Assembly (NCBI GenBank): GCA_020440025.1
Contig: JAGROX010000072.1
Span: 10,050 to 42,156, forward strand
Reading direction: 5' to 3'
DNA: 32,107 nt
Source: Verrucomicrobiia bacterium
GTDB lineage: Bacteria > Verrucomicrobiota > Verrucomicrobiia > Verrucomicrobiales > DEV007
Positions 8,235 through 15,635 of this stretch are shown here, piece after piece. Position 1 is the stretch's first letter, and each line of letters starts with the position of its first letter. The translations under genes were made by a program, and so were the position numbers. The notes under the pieces are model-generated. The model had not been told where the DNA came from and did not search any database. It saw only the letters and a list, made by a program, of their open reading frames with translations.

Positions 8235-9179
8235 ATGAAAGGGGACAAAACCACCATGCTAGCCCTTCTGGCGGCAGCAGTGATCTTGGCTGTTGTCGGC
8301 ATCAAGAGCTTCCTCGACTACAAAGTCGCCGAGCTTGAGAAAACCTACGGCGGAAAACCGGCGGAGCCCGTTGCGGCCGCGACCGATGCGACGTCTCCTG
8401 TCACTCCTCCCCCGCCTCCGAACGCTTCCACACCGGTAACGGCGACCAAAACGACTCTGGCCGACAACTCGACCGATCCCGCCAGCGGCCTCAACGACCT
8501 GCCCCGTTCTGTCCTGCCGCCCATTCCCTCCGAGCTTCTCAGCGACCCCAACAGTCCGCCTCCCGGTGAACCGGAGCCGCTGGCCCGCCCCTCTGGTTCT
8601 CAAAGCGAGATCGAGACCCTGCGTCGCGAGACTGCCATGTATCAGGAGAGATTGAACCAACTGCGCTCCGGCCAATCGGCTACCAACGCACCTCCCGCGG
8701 CACTCCCTCCGGACGGTCTCCCTTCCGAGTCGATTCGCCCCTCCGGTCCCGGAAGCGCCGTTTCTGCTCTGAATGGCACTCCCGCCCCGACCGATTTTGG
8801 ACCCATCACCGGCGTTATCCCTCCGCCTCCCATTCCAAATGGGGAACCAAGCAATGACGCGCTGCCTCCGAGCCCCGTGCAGACAGAGTCTGAAGTCGCG
8901 GCCATCGCCGAGCAGATCAGTCTCCAGCCCGCCATCGCCAAAGTGGTCGACTACGATCCCGAGTGGGCCATCCTCGTCCTGAACGGCGGCTCTGAGAACA
9001 ACATCAAAGTGGAGATGCGTCTCGCGGTTCGCCGCGGCAAAGAAATCCTGGGCTTCATCAAGGTCACCGAGGTCGAGGCCAATCAATCCATCGCCGAGCT
9101 GATGAGTCAGAACAAATTCAGCCCCACCGCGCGCAAGCCGAAGCCGGGCGACGACATCATCGCGTTCAATTTGTTTTAG
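8235..9179 (+). CDS. Membrane-anchored proline-rich protein with C-terminal beta domain
   Basis: A 314-residue protein with an N-terminal signal anchor (TTMLALLAAAVILAVVGIKSFL), a long low-complexity region rich in Pro, Ala, Ser and Thr (about residues 37-225) containing a short coiled segment (QSEIETLRRETAMYQERLN), and a compact C-terminal domain (about 235-314). That domain reads AKVVDYDPEWAILVLNGGS, then VKVEM-like turns, then EILGFIKVTEVEANQSIAEL. The alternation of valine-rich strands with a G...GN..G-like turn recalls the small beta-barrels of FlgT-C or MreC-like proteins, but I do not claim a family. The ATG at 8235 has an AGGA-like element close upstream. Probably periplasmic and envelope-associated. 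Confidence 0.8.
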   Translation: MKGDKTTMLALLAAAVILAVVGIKSFLDYKVAELEKTYGGKPAEPVAAATDATSPVTPPPPPNASTPVTATKTTLADNSTDPASGLNDLPRSVLPPIPSELLSDPNSPPPGEPEPLARPSGSQSEIETLRRETAMYQERLNQLRSGQSATNAPPAALPPDGLPSESIRPSGPGSAVSALNGTPAPTDFGPITGVIPPPPIPNGEPSNDALPPSPVQTESEVAAIAEQISLQPAIAKVVDYDPEWAILVLNGGSENNIKVEMRLAVRRGKEILGFIKVTEVEANQSIAELMSQNKFSPTARKPKPGDDIIAFNLF

Positions 9180-9226
9180 GCTTGAACGGTTCAGGGTATC
9201 CGGTTTTTCGGTTCTCGACCCCATCC

Positions 9227-9257
9227 AACAGGGTTGACTCCGCCATTTAACCCTGTT
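9227..9257. repeat. Inverted repeat AACAGGGTT / AACCCTGTT before dcd
   Basis: Perfect 9-bp arms (9227-9235 and 9249-9257) separated by 13 nt lie in the 88-bp gap between the anchored protein gene and dcd, ending 10 bp before the dcd start. It could end the upstream transcript, although there is no T-run, or act as an operator over the dcd ribosome-binding region. The same 9-mer occurs at 2887-2895 and 30267-30275. Confidence 0.5.
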
Positions 9258-9267
9258 TGCTCGGGGC

Positions 9268-9804
9268 ATGATACTTTCCGACGCCGAAATTCTCGCCGCA
9301 ATGGAGCGGGGCCTCATCGTCATCGAACCCTACAATCGCGATTGCCTGGGGACGAACAGCTACGACGTCCACCTGAGCAAGCACCTCGCCACCTATCGCA
9401 ACCGGGTGCTAGATGCCAAGGGGCACAACGAGATTGACCATTTCGAAATGCCGGAAGAGGGCTACGTCCTCGAACCGCAGATCAACTATCTCGGGTCCAC
9501 CATCGAGTACACCGAGACTCACCACACCGTTCCCTTTCTCGAAGGCAAATCCTCCGTCGGTCGACTCGGAATCGACATCCACGCCACTGCTGGCAAAGGC
9601 GACGTCGGCTTCTGCAATCACTGGACGCTGGAGATTTCGGTAAAACAACCGGTGCGTGTTTATCCCGGCATGCCCATCGGCCAGCTCATCTATTTCCTCG
9701 TCGAGGGAGAAATCCTCACGCCTTACAGCGCGAAAAAATCAGCCAAATACAACGACCGCACTCCTCTGCCAGTCGAGTCGATGATGTGGCGGAATTCGTT
9801 TTAG
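9268..9804 (+). CDS. dcd: dCTP deaminase (possibly bifunctional dCTP deaminase/dUTPase)
   Basis: Dcd deaminates dCTP to dUTP, the precursor for thymidylate synthesis. The 178-residue product has MILSD.EI, the CLGTNSYDVHL strand block, the active-site motif GKSSVGRLG (93-101, with conserved Ser and Arg99), HATAG (105-109), catalytic Glu122 in WTLEI, and the PGMPIGQLIYF and YSAKKSAKY blocks of the nucleotide-triphosphate site. Members with HxTAG and a trailing SKY block include both monofunctional and bifunctional enzymes, so dUTP hydrolysis is not excluded. Length is normal for the trimeric family. The ATG at 9268 fits the family start MILSD exactly. Confidence 0.95.
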   Translation: MILSDAEILAAMERGLIVIEPYNRDCLGTNSYDVHLSKHLATYRNRVLDAKGHNEIDHFEMPEEGYVLEPQINYLGSTIEYTETHHTVPFLEGKSSVGRLGIDIHATAGKGDVGFCNHWTLEISVKQPVRVYPGMPIGQLIYFLVEGEILTPYSAKKSAKYNDRTPLPVESMMWRNSF

Positions 9805-9829
9805 ACCCGTTTTGAGTCACCTTTCCACC

Positions 9830-10546
9830 TCAGGGGTTTCCCGCGGTCAGATAGCCGAATTTCTTGAGCAGGCTCCAGGCGATCCCACCAATCAGGTAGG
9901 CAGCACCCACCAGAGACAAGAGAGGAAATTGCCAGCGAATGGCGACAAAGGTGGCCACGACACCACCACCGAAAAAGGAGAGGGAAATGAGAGCCGGAAC
10001 CCCGGCTTTCCAGAGCGGAACGTCGTGTCCTTTGAGTTTCATGCCCACTGCAATGCCAAAGTCGGTCATCAGCCCGGTCAAATGGGTCGTCCGCAGAATC
10101 ACCCCCCGGTATCGGGACGCGAGCGAGTTCTGCAAACCGCAGGCAAAGGCCGCCAGCCCGATCGACAGCCAATCGGCAGTGGCAATGAAAACTTGTGAGA
10201 GCAATAGGAGACATCCGATGGCGGTAATCGTGCGACCGTAGGGCCTCCGGAGATCGAGTTGAGGATGATGAATGAAATACCCCGCGCTCATCGCCCCAAG
10301 CAAAAAGCCCACTCCGGCGGAGCCCACGCGCGAAGCGTCTGCGAGCACGGCCTCATTGAGACGGACAACATCCGTGGACAATCTCATGATATCTCCCGTG
10401 AGATGACTCACTGAAGTGCCCGTACGCAGGAAAATCGCCACATTCACTGCCGCCGCTCCGATCGCGAGGAGGCAACCTCCCACCAGGATGAGACGATGAT
10501 GGGGAAGATTGAGCTCTGGATGAAGTTCTGGTGCGGGGGTTTTCAA
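9830..10546 (-). CDS. DUF1275 family (YoaK-like) membrane protein
   Basis: A 238-residue inner-membrane protein with about six hydrophobic helices. It matches the DUF1275 pattern: an early glycine-rich helix (LVGGCLLAIGAAAVNVAIFL), then TGTSVSHLTGDI, then a central AFACGLQNSLASRYRG and TTHLTGLMTDFGIAVG. These repeated TG and GLQN motifs are diagnostic of the family. The molecular function is unknown; a transporter role has been suggested for some relatives. The start codon lies 4 bp after the stop of the LysR-family gene, so the two form an operon and the regulator may respond to, or control, whatever this protein handles. Confidence 0.88.
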   Translation of the reverse strand: MKTPAPELHPELNLPHHRLILVGGCLLAIGAAAVNVAIFLRTGTSVSHLTGDIMRLSTDVVRLNEAVLADASRVGSAGVGFLLGAMSAGYFIHHPQLDLRRPYGRTITAIGCLLLLSQVFIATADWLSIGLAAFACGLQNSLASRYRGVILRTTHLTGLMTDFGIAVGMKLKGHDVPLWKAGVPALISLSFFGGGVVATFVAIRWQFPLLSLVGAAYLIGGIAWSLLKKFGYLTAGNP

Positions 10547-10550
10547 ATCA

Positions 10551-11447
10551 CTACGAATTCTTCTTCGCCTTGCTGTTCTTCAGCAGCGCCACCAGTTCCC
10601 GCATTGGCGAAGTGATGGCCTTCGACCGACGACGAATCACCCCAAGTGGGCGCCAGAGATTTCGACCCTCCAGATCGATCCGGCACAGGGTCCCGGCGGA
10701 GACCTCGGCATCCACGGATTCACTAGGAACGATGGAGAGGGCGTTCTCGATTTCGACCCCACGTTTCACCGTCTCGATATTGTCGAATTCGACCACCTCC
10801 TTCACCCGCACTCCGGCGTCGCGCATCAGCTCATCGATGGCCTTGCGGGTCGGCAGATCGGGCTCGAAGGAGATGAAACGCTGCCCATCCAACTCCTTGA
10901 TCGCCATTTTTTTCCGCTTGGCGAAAGGATGCTTGGGTGGAGCGATGAGCACGAGTCGATCCTTCCACACCGGTTCGATTTCGATGCCTTTGCGCTCCTG
11001 CGGATAGGCCACCAGTCCGAGATCTGCCTTCGATTCCAACACGTCGGCGTAGACCTGATTGGATCGCCGATATTGCACGGACAGATCGACTTCGGGAAAC
11101 TGCTTTCGGAAACTTTCGAGATAGGGCGGCAGTTCGTGAAATCCAATACTGTAAACTGTCGCCACCCGCAGCGAACCGGCCACGACATCCCGCATCTGCT
11201 GGAGCTTCGACTCGATCCCTCGGTAGGTATCCACGATCTCGCGCGCCGCCTGGAGAAACACCTCGCCCTCGGGAGTGACGGAAAAATTTCGCCTTCCCCG
11301 CTCGACCAGCACCACGCCGAATCGATCCTCCAGACCACGAATCTGCTGACTCACCGCACTTTGGGTGACGCCATTGCGTTCGGCAGCCTCGGAGAAACTG
11401 GCCGTCTCGACCAGATCACAGAAGACTTTGAGGGTCTCGACATGCAT
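10551..11447 (-). CDS. LysR-family transcriptional regulator
   Basis: A 298-residue regulator. The N-terminal winged helix-turn-helix (about 1-60) has the hallmark order ETLKVFCDLVETASFSEAAE, NGVTQSAVSQQIRGLED and LVERGRR..SVTPEGE. The rest is the two-lobed effector-binding domain, including GSLRVATVYSIGFHELPPYL and ADLGLVAYPQERKGI. The HTH and YSIG.H.LP stretch resemble the CysB/CbbR-like branch, but the ligand is not known. It is the first gene of an operon with the DUF1275 protein. A LysR-type palindrome 28 bp upstream of the start suggests autoregulation. Confidence 0.94.
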   Translation of the reverse strand: MHVETLKVFCDLVETASFSEAAERNGVTQSAVSQQIRGLEDRFGVVLVERGRRNFSVTPEGEVFLQAAREIVDTYRGIESKLQQMRDVVAGSLRVATVYSIGFHELPPYLESFRKQFPEVDLSVQYRRSNQVYADVLESKADLGLVAYPQERKGIEIEPVWKDRLVLIAPPKHPFAKRKKMAIKELDGQRFISFEPDLPTRKAIDELMRDAGVRVKEVVEFDNIETVKRGVEIENALSIVPSESVDAEVSAGTLCRIDLEGRNLWRPLGVIRRRSKAITSPMRELVALLKNSKAKKNS

Positions 11448-11474
11448 TCCGTGAAATTCTTCGCACCAGATTCG

Positions 11475-11489
11475 ATTAGCAATGCTAAT
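11475..11489. promoter_or_regulatory. LysR-type box upstream of the LysR-family gene
   Basis: ATTAGCAATGCTAAT is a palindrome with 6-bp arms and a 3-nt centre. It fits the LysR consensus T-N11-A and the stricter TNA-N7-TNA form. It lies 28 bp upstream of the regulator's start codon and 150 bp from the divergent gene at 11639, where a LysR regulator would be expected to bind its own promoter. Confidence 0.65.
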
Positions 11490-11638
11490 ACGGCAAGTGA
11501 ATCCCTCGATCAGTCAACTCATCTGAAATCCTGTTTCTGGCATCCCTCACAAAAAACTGACAATCCGCCACTTGAAGGTGCCCGGTTTGACAGAGACTTT
11601 AGCCGAGTCCGCACTCCGACCTGCCCCGCCTCGATCTC

Positions 11639-12388
11639 ATGACCTCTCCCCAGCTTTTTCGCTCCATCGTTCATTTCTCCCGAGGCGCCGCCGTCATGCT
11701 GGTCTTGTTGTCAGGGTCGCCATTGCTTCAGGCGGATGAAGCTCCCCGTATCTTCAGCGATCTTCAGGAGGGCGTCACCTACGCCAAGGAAGGCAATCGC
11801 CTGCTGCTGTTTCTGCTGGTGGAAAATTTTGCGGACGAATCCGAAGCCATCCTTGAAGCGGTCAACGATGAGCTTTCCACCCGCGGCCACGAGTTCGCCA
11901 TCGTGCGGTGCCGAACCGAGAGCGCGGATCATCGCAGACTTTTTGAGGAGCGTTTCCAGCAGGATCCCAGCAAAATGCCCCTCGGAGTGATCGCAACCGC
12001 CGATGGCAAGGTCGTCATCGGCACCAACGGGAAATCCCCCGAGGGTTACCGCCTCATGATCAGCGCCGCCCGAGTGCAGGGCGGGCTTGAGAAAGACCCG
12101 GAAAAAATAGCCGCCATTGAAGCCGAGATCGCCGAAGGCGACGAATCGATCACCAACAGCATCTTTGGGCTCCGCAAAAAGGACGTGGCCGAAAAAATGA
12201 TTCTGCTGACCGAATCTCGAACCTGGACATTTACCAACGGCTCAACCATCGTGGCAGCCCTCCTCGAAGCCAAGGGCGCGACCGGCATCTTTGTCCTGCC
12301 TGATGGAATGCAGAAGGAACTCAATTTCAACGATCTCTCCGACGCCGACAAAAGCTTTCTGGCCCGCCTGCTGGGTGGTGCCAAGTGA
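11639..12388 (+). CDS. Secreted thioredoxin-like protein with C-terminal SHD1-like domain
   Basis: A 249-residue exported protein. The signal peptide (MTSPQLFRSIVHFSRGAAVMLVLLSGSPLLQADEA) is cut near ADEA. Residues about 36-150 look thioredoxin-fold-like (GNRLLLFLLVENFADES, then EFAIVRCRTES, then PLGVIATADGKVV) but have no CxxC, so a disulfide redox role is not supported. The C-terminus (about 193-246) reads SRTWTFTNGSTIVAALLEAK, FVLPDGMQKELNFNDLS and DADKSFL, matching the R.WT..dG..i.A...LPDG....l.LS.aD..fL pattern of SHD1-like domains common on secreted PVC proteins. The function is unknown. It lies divergent from the LysR gene and ends at a strong terminator. Confidence 0.82.
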   Translation: MTSPQLFRSIVHFSRGAAVMLVLLSGSPLLQADEAPRIFSDLQEGVTYAKEGNRLLLFLLVENFADESEAILEAVNDELSTRGHEFAIVRCRTESADHRRLFEERFQQDPSKMPLGVIATADGKVVIGTNGKSPEGYRLMISAARVQGGLEKDPEKIAAIEAEIAEGDESITNSIFGLRKKDVAEKMILLTESRTWTFTNGSTIVAALLEAKGATGIFVLPDGMQKELNFNDLSDADKSFLARLLGGAK

Positions 12389-12412
12389 GTCGCGCCGATG
12401 AGGAACGGAGAC

Positions 12413-12445
12413 AAAAAAACGGCCACCCGTGAGGGAGGCCGTTTT
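12413..12445. terminator. Bidirectional intrinsic terminator
   Basis: AAAACGGCC (12416-12424) pairs perfectly with GGCCGTTTT (12437-12445), and inside it CCC and GGG pair around a GTGA loop. The plus strand ends in TTTT and the minus strand in seven T. It sits between the convergent genes ending at 12388 and 12518 and can serve both. Confidence 0.9.
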
Positions 12446-12517
12446 CAAAAGTTTCGTGGGTCTGTTTCGTGTTTCCGGTGTCTCACCGAAAAAAGATCGC
12501 ATCTACGAGTCGCTGAA

Positions 12518-12784
12518 TCACTTCTCGTCTTCCTTGTCCTGCACCTCGTCATAGATGAGGTAGCCAACCCCGATGGCCAACGCGAGCGTCAGGATACCGT
12601 AGCCATTGGCGATGCCCGCTTCCGTGTTTTTTGTTTCCTCGTAGTCTTTCACCTGCTCGCGAGCCAAGTCGACCATCTCCTCAAGCTGAAGAGGTTTTTT
12701 CTGGACTTCACCAGCACGTAGGTAATTGGCGACCGGAAGATTCAGGAAGGCCAAGATCAGCAAAGAAGCGACAATCTTTTTCAT
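12518..12784 (-). CDS. Small exported membrane protein
   Basis: An 88-residue protein of unknown function. It opens with a signal-peptide-like segment (MKKIVASLLILAFLNLPVANYLRAGE), has a charged middle (QLEEMVDLAREQVKDYEETKN) likely to be helical, then one transmembrane helix (GYGILTLALAIGVGYLIYDEV) and an acidic tail. The N-terminal segment may be cleaved near RAGE, leaving a single-pass protein with its helix near the C-terminus. The minus strand reading ends into the bidirectional terminator, supporting a real transcription unit. Confidence 0.75.
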   Translation of the reverse strand: MKKIVASLLILAFLNLPVANYLRAGEVQKKPLQLEEMVDLAREQVKDYEETKNTEAGIANGYGILTLALAIGVGYLIYDEVQDKEDEK

Positions 12785-12889
12785 AAGAGAGTCGGATTAT
12801 CGTGATTGAGGCGCAAGTGTCAAGCCTTCTCGCCCCATTGCCACATTTCAGGACTGGCGTGGATCGATCAACCACACCATGTTGTCGCC

Positions 12890-14002
12890 ATGCGCTGGTC
12901 CATCAAACTTGTCAAAGTCGCCGGGATTGAGGTCCGAATGCACCTCACCTTTCTCCTGCTCCTCGCCTGGATCGGATTCAGCGCCTATCAGCGCGGGGGC
13001 GCTCCCGCAGCGACTTCCGCCATCGCCTTTATCCTGCTGATTTTTCTTTGCGTCCTGCTACACGAGTTCGGCCACGCCATTGCCGCCAAAGCTTTTGGGA
13101 TTCAAACGCCGGACATCACCCTACTACCCATCGGCGGCGTGGCCCGACTTCAGCGAATGCCCGATCAACCTTCACAGGAACTCATCGTCGCCATCGCGGG
13201 TCCCTTGGTGAATGTGGTCATCGCCGGAATCCTCTTCCCCGTGCTCGGGTTGAAATTTGATTCCTCGATGTTGGCCATCATCGCCTCTCCGGAAAGCTCG
13301 GTGCTGGCCAAGGTCGCCGTGGTCAATGTGATGCTGGTGGCGTTCAACATGATCCCCGCCTTTCCCATGGATGGAGGACGTGTCCTTCGGGCCATGCTCG
13401 CCATGACCATGCCCCACAGCAAGGCTACCCTCATCGCGGCGCGGATCGGGCAAGGCCTCGCGTTCGTCTTTGGATTCCTCGGTCTCTTCGGCAATCCGCT
13501 TCTCATTTTCATCGCCCTGTTCGTCTATCTCGGTGCCTCACAGGAAAACGCCATGGCCCAGATGAAAGACGTCACCACGGGAGTTCACGTCTCCGATGCC
13601 ATGGTCACCGAATTGACGACGCTGACCGAGAACGACAGTATCGACGACGCCGTCGAGGCCCTGTTGCGAACGTCTCAGCAGGAATTTCCCGTGCTCGACA
13701 GCGCGGGCCGTGTCCTCGGCATCCTGACTCGCGAACCCATGATCCGCGCCCTTCGCCAGACCGGCCCCGAAACGCCGGTGGTCGATGTCATGTTTCGCTG
13801 CGAGCAAACCGTGCACGCACGAGACAGTTTCGACGCCGCCTTTCGCCTCATGCAGGAAAGCGCCTGCCCCGCTCTCCCGGTGGTCGACAACGCCGGCCGG
13901 CTCGTCGGCCTGATCACTCCGGAGAATGTCGGCGAGTTGATGATGGTCCGCTCGATTCTCCGCGACGGCGAGCAGCCCTCGTGGCGACCGGCGCGGGTGT
14001 GA
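12890..14002 (+). CDS. Site-2-protease-family membrane metalloprotease with two CBS domains
   Basis: An intramembrane zinc protease of the S2P/M50 family, 370 residues. The zinc motif HEFGH (His58, Glu59, His62) lies in the second hydrophobic segment. The third ligand is Asp161 in NMIPAFPMDGGR, and the family GPLVN motif lies at about 104-108. Two tandem CBS domains follow: about residues 233-292 (VSDAMVTELTTLTENDS... FPVLDSAGRVLGILT) and about 297-355 (VVDVMFRCEQTVHARDS... LPVVDNAGRLVGLIT). CBS pairs bind adenine nucleotides and could gate the protease by energy state (family knowledge, inferred here). The ATG at 12890 is preferred over one at 12806, because S2P-CBS proteins start close to the WSIKL..v.GI.V..H block. 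Confidence 0.93.
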   Translation: MRWSIKLVKVAGIEVRMHLTFLLLLAWIGFSAYQRGGAPAATSAIAFILLIFLCVLLHEFGHAIAAKAFGIQTPDITLLPIGGVARLQRMPDQPSQELIVAIAGPLVNVVIAGILFPVLGLKFDSSMLAIIASPESSVLAKVAVVNVMLVAFNMIPAFPMDGGRVLRAMLAMTMPHSKATLIAARIGQGLAFVFGFLGLFGNPLLIFIALFVYLGASQENAMAQMKDVTTGVHVSDAMVTELTTLTENDSIDDAVEALLRTSQQEFPVLDSAGRVLGILTREPMIRALRQTGPETPVVDVMFRCEQTVHARDSFDAAFRLMQESACPALPVVDNAGRLVGLITPENVGELMMVRSILRDGEQPSWRPARV

Positions 14003-14019
14003 GAACTCTGAGACTCGCG

Positions 14020-14706
14020 TCAGTCCAGCCCGAGATCTCGGATGAAATGGGCGCCTTCCCGATAGTCTTTGGGATCGCAATAGCGACAAACAATGCGTTT
14101 CACAATCACCGCGATCGATTGGCGGTTGAGGCTCTCTGAGTTTCTCAGAAAGATTGCCGGTTGGTAGCTCAGGCAATGCATCACGACATCGCGGACGGTG
14201 TTTAGTTCTTTGGGAAATCGATTTCTGAAGGGGCGGGTCAGCAGAGTACCGAGGAAGAGTAGCGTCAGCCACAGGGCAAACGACAGAGGAAGCACTCGGC
14301 CTTCGGGAGCCATCGTCAGCGCCCACCCGATGATTGGCATTAGCGTCAACAGAATCACCGCAAGCACCAGCGCACCCGGCCGCCTCAGGTCGGGCCAAGG
14401 CTTGAGTCCCCAAATTTCTCCCACCCGATACCAGTCTCTGACGCGGGTTCGACGGGGAAACAGGGATTCCAGGGAGGCCGTCGGTTTGATCTCCGATCGC
14501 GAACCGATACCGGATTCGAGGCAGGCTTTGCGAAAGGCATAGAAAGCCCGCAACCCGGGGAGCACGAGGCGTCCCGGCTCTCGTCCTATCTTCGAAAAGA
14601 TGAGATCGATCAGGTGTCCGGGGGTTTCCGTTTTCTCGCCGTCGACGATTTCGATCCCGAACGCCTCCTCGACCTCCATGATCAGTTCAACGGTGTCCAA
14701 ACCCAT
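14020..14706 (-). CDS. Membrane protein whose two ends form a circularly permuted acyl-carrier-like domain
   Basis: A 228-residue protein. Its start, MGLDTVELIMEVEEAFGIEI, matches acyl carrier protein from just after the phosphopantetheine serine (E. coli LDTVELVMALEEEFDTEI), through TETPGHLIDLIFSKI (helix IV). Its end, IVKRIVCRYC... FIRDLGLD, matches ACP helix I to the residue just before that serine (SFVEDLGAD). The serine position is the junction itself, occupied by Met-Gly, so normal 4'-phosphopantetheine attachment is not possible. Between lie a soluble segment (50-105) and two transmembrane helices (about 111-130 and 138-157). A stop codon 12 nt upstream in frame fixes the start. Function unknown. 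I recall similar proteins in planctomycetes but cannot verify this here. Confidence 0.8.
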   Translation of the reverse strand: MGLDTVELIMEVEEAFGIEIVDGEKTETPGHLIDLIFSKIGREPGRLVLPGLRAFYAFRKACLESGIGSRSEIKPTASLESLFPRRTRVRDWYRVGEIWGLKPWPDLRRPGALVLAVILLTLMPIIGWALTMAPEGRVLPLSFALWLTLLFLGTLLTRPFRNRFPKELNTVRDVVMHCLSYQPAIFLRNSESLNRQSIAVIVKRIVCRYCDPKDYREGAHFIRDLGLD

Positions 14707-14753
14707 AACGCCGTCTTACGACATTCCTGAACACGCAGCAAGCCGGGACTCGC

Positions 14754-14793
14754 GGGATGGAATCCCACGGGGACGGGCACGGAGTGAAACTCC
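14754..14793. repeat. Pair of mini-hairpins in the intergenic gap
   Basis: GGGAT (14754-14758) with ATCCC (14762-14766), and GGAGT (14781-14785) with ACTCC (14789-14793), each around a 3-nt centre, lie in the 113-bp gap between the SDR gene and the acyl-carrier-like gene. Such doublets of short imperfect hairpins look like dispersed intergenic repeats rather than a gene-specific terminator. Confidence 0.4.
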
Positions 14794-14819
14794 ATGCTAC
14801 GGCGGGGAGTCCCTCCCTC

Positions 14820-15587
14820 TTACCACGGTGGCAGGGCCATCGTCCCGCCGTCAAGAGTCAGGATGGTGGCATTCACGTAGTCGGCCTCGTCGCTGATGAG
14901 AAAGGCAGCCGCTTTGGCGATGTCTTCGGGCTGACCGAGACGACGCACCGGGATTTTCTTTTCGACCTGAGCGTAGAGTTCCTCGACCGGCGCATCCCAG
15001 CCTTCGCAGGTGGCGGCAAGCATGGGGGTATCGATGGTGCCGGGCGAAATTCCCACGGCCCGGATCTTGCCGGCGTGATCGACGGCGAGACAGCGGACCA
15101 GGGCCTCTAGCGCGGCTTTCGAGGCACAATAGAGCGCGTGCGCCGGGAAACCGACATGCGCCGCGACGCTGGTGGTGATGAGAAACACCCCGCCTTTCTC
15201 GTTCTTTTCCATCACGGGAATGGTGTGCTTGGCGGTCCAGAGCGCGCCCTTCACGTTGACACCCATGAGCTTCTCCCAATCGGCATCGGTAAAATCGGTG
15301 ACCTTCCCTTTTCCCCAGACCCCGGCATTGGCATGAACGGCATCGATCCGCCCAAAGGCCTCGACCGTCGCCGTCGCTAAATCGCGGACACTGGCCTCGT
15401 CCGAGACATCGCAGTAGACGAAACGAACCTCCTGTCCCGCATCGCGAAGCTCGGCGGCAAAGGCTTCGCCTTCCTCACGCTGAATCGACGCCGCCACCAC
15501 CTTGGCCCCGAGCGCCGCAAAATGCCGCACGCAGGCCGCCCCGATTCCCGACGTCCCGCCGGTCACTATGATCACTTTGTTTTTCAT
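14820..15587 (-). CDS. Short-chain dehydrogenase/reductase (SDR)
   Basis: A classical SDR oxidoreductase of 255 residues using NAD(P). It has the Rossmann motif TGGTSGIG (9-16), the structural NAG motif (87-89), catalytic Ser140, and the YxxxK pair Tyr153 and Lys157 in YCASK. ISPGTIDTPM and the C-terminal ISDEADYVNATILTLDGG also match the family. Cofactor choice and substrate are not clear; the cofactor-specificity strand (KVVAASIQREEG) has no clear Asp. It sits in a run of minus-strand genes with a solute symporter and an NAD-dependent epimerase, so a role in oxidising an imported sugar or related polyol is plausible (inference). Confidence 0.93.
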   Translation of the reverse strand: MKNKVIIVTGGTSGIGAACVRHFAALGAKVVAASIQREEGEAFAAELRDAGQEVRFVYCDVSDEASVRDLATATVEAFGRIDAVHANAGVWGKGKVTDFTDADWEKLMGVNVKGALWTAKHTIPVMEKNEKGGVFLITTSVAAHVGFPAHALYCASKAALEALVRCLAVDHAGKIRAVGISPGTIDTPMLAATCEGWDAPVEELYAQVEKKIPVRRLGQPEDIAKAAAFLISDEADYVNATILTLDGGTMALPPW

Positions 15588-15604
15588 CGCAAAAAGTCCC
15601 TGAA

Positions 15605-15625
15605 TCCCGATTCCCGATTCCCGAT
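15605..15625. repeat. Three-copy TCCCGAT tandem repeat
   Basis: Three exact copies of the heptamer TCCCGAT (15605-15611, 15612-15618, 15619-15625) plus a partial fourth lie in the 48-bp gap between the VOC gene and the SDR gene, 18-38 bp upstream of the SDR start on the transcribed side. Copy-number change here would alter the distance between the SDR start codon and upstream elements. Confidence 0.7.
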
Positions 15626-15635
15626 TCCGCTTGTC

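Noticed and set aside
11587..11615. TTGACA at 11587 as a promoter for the secreted thioredoxin-like gene
   Set aside because: No matching -10 at normal spacing; the sequence 17 bp away is GC-rich.
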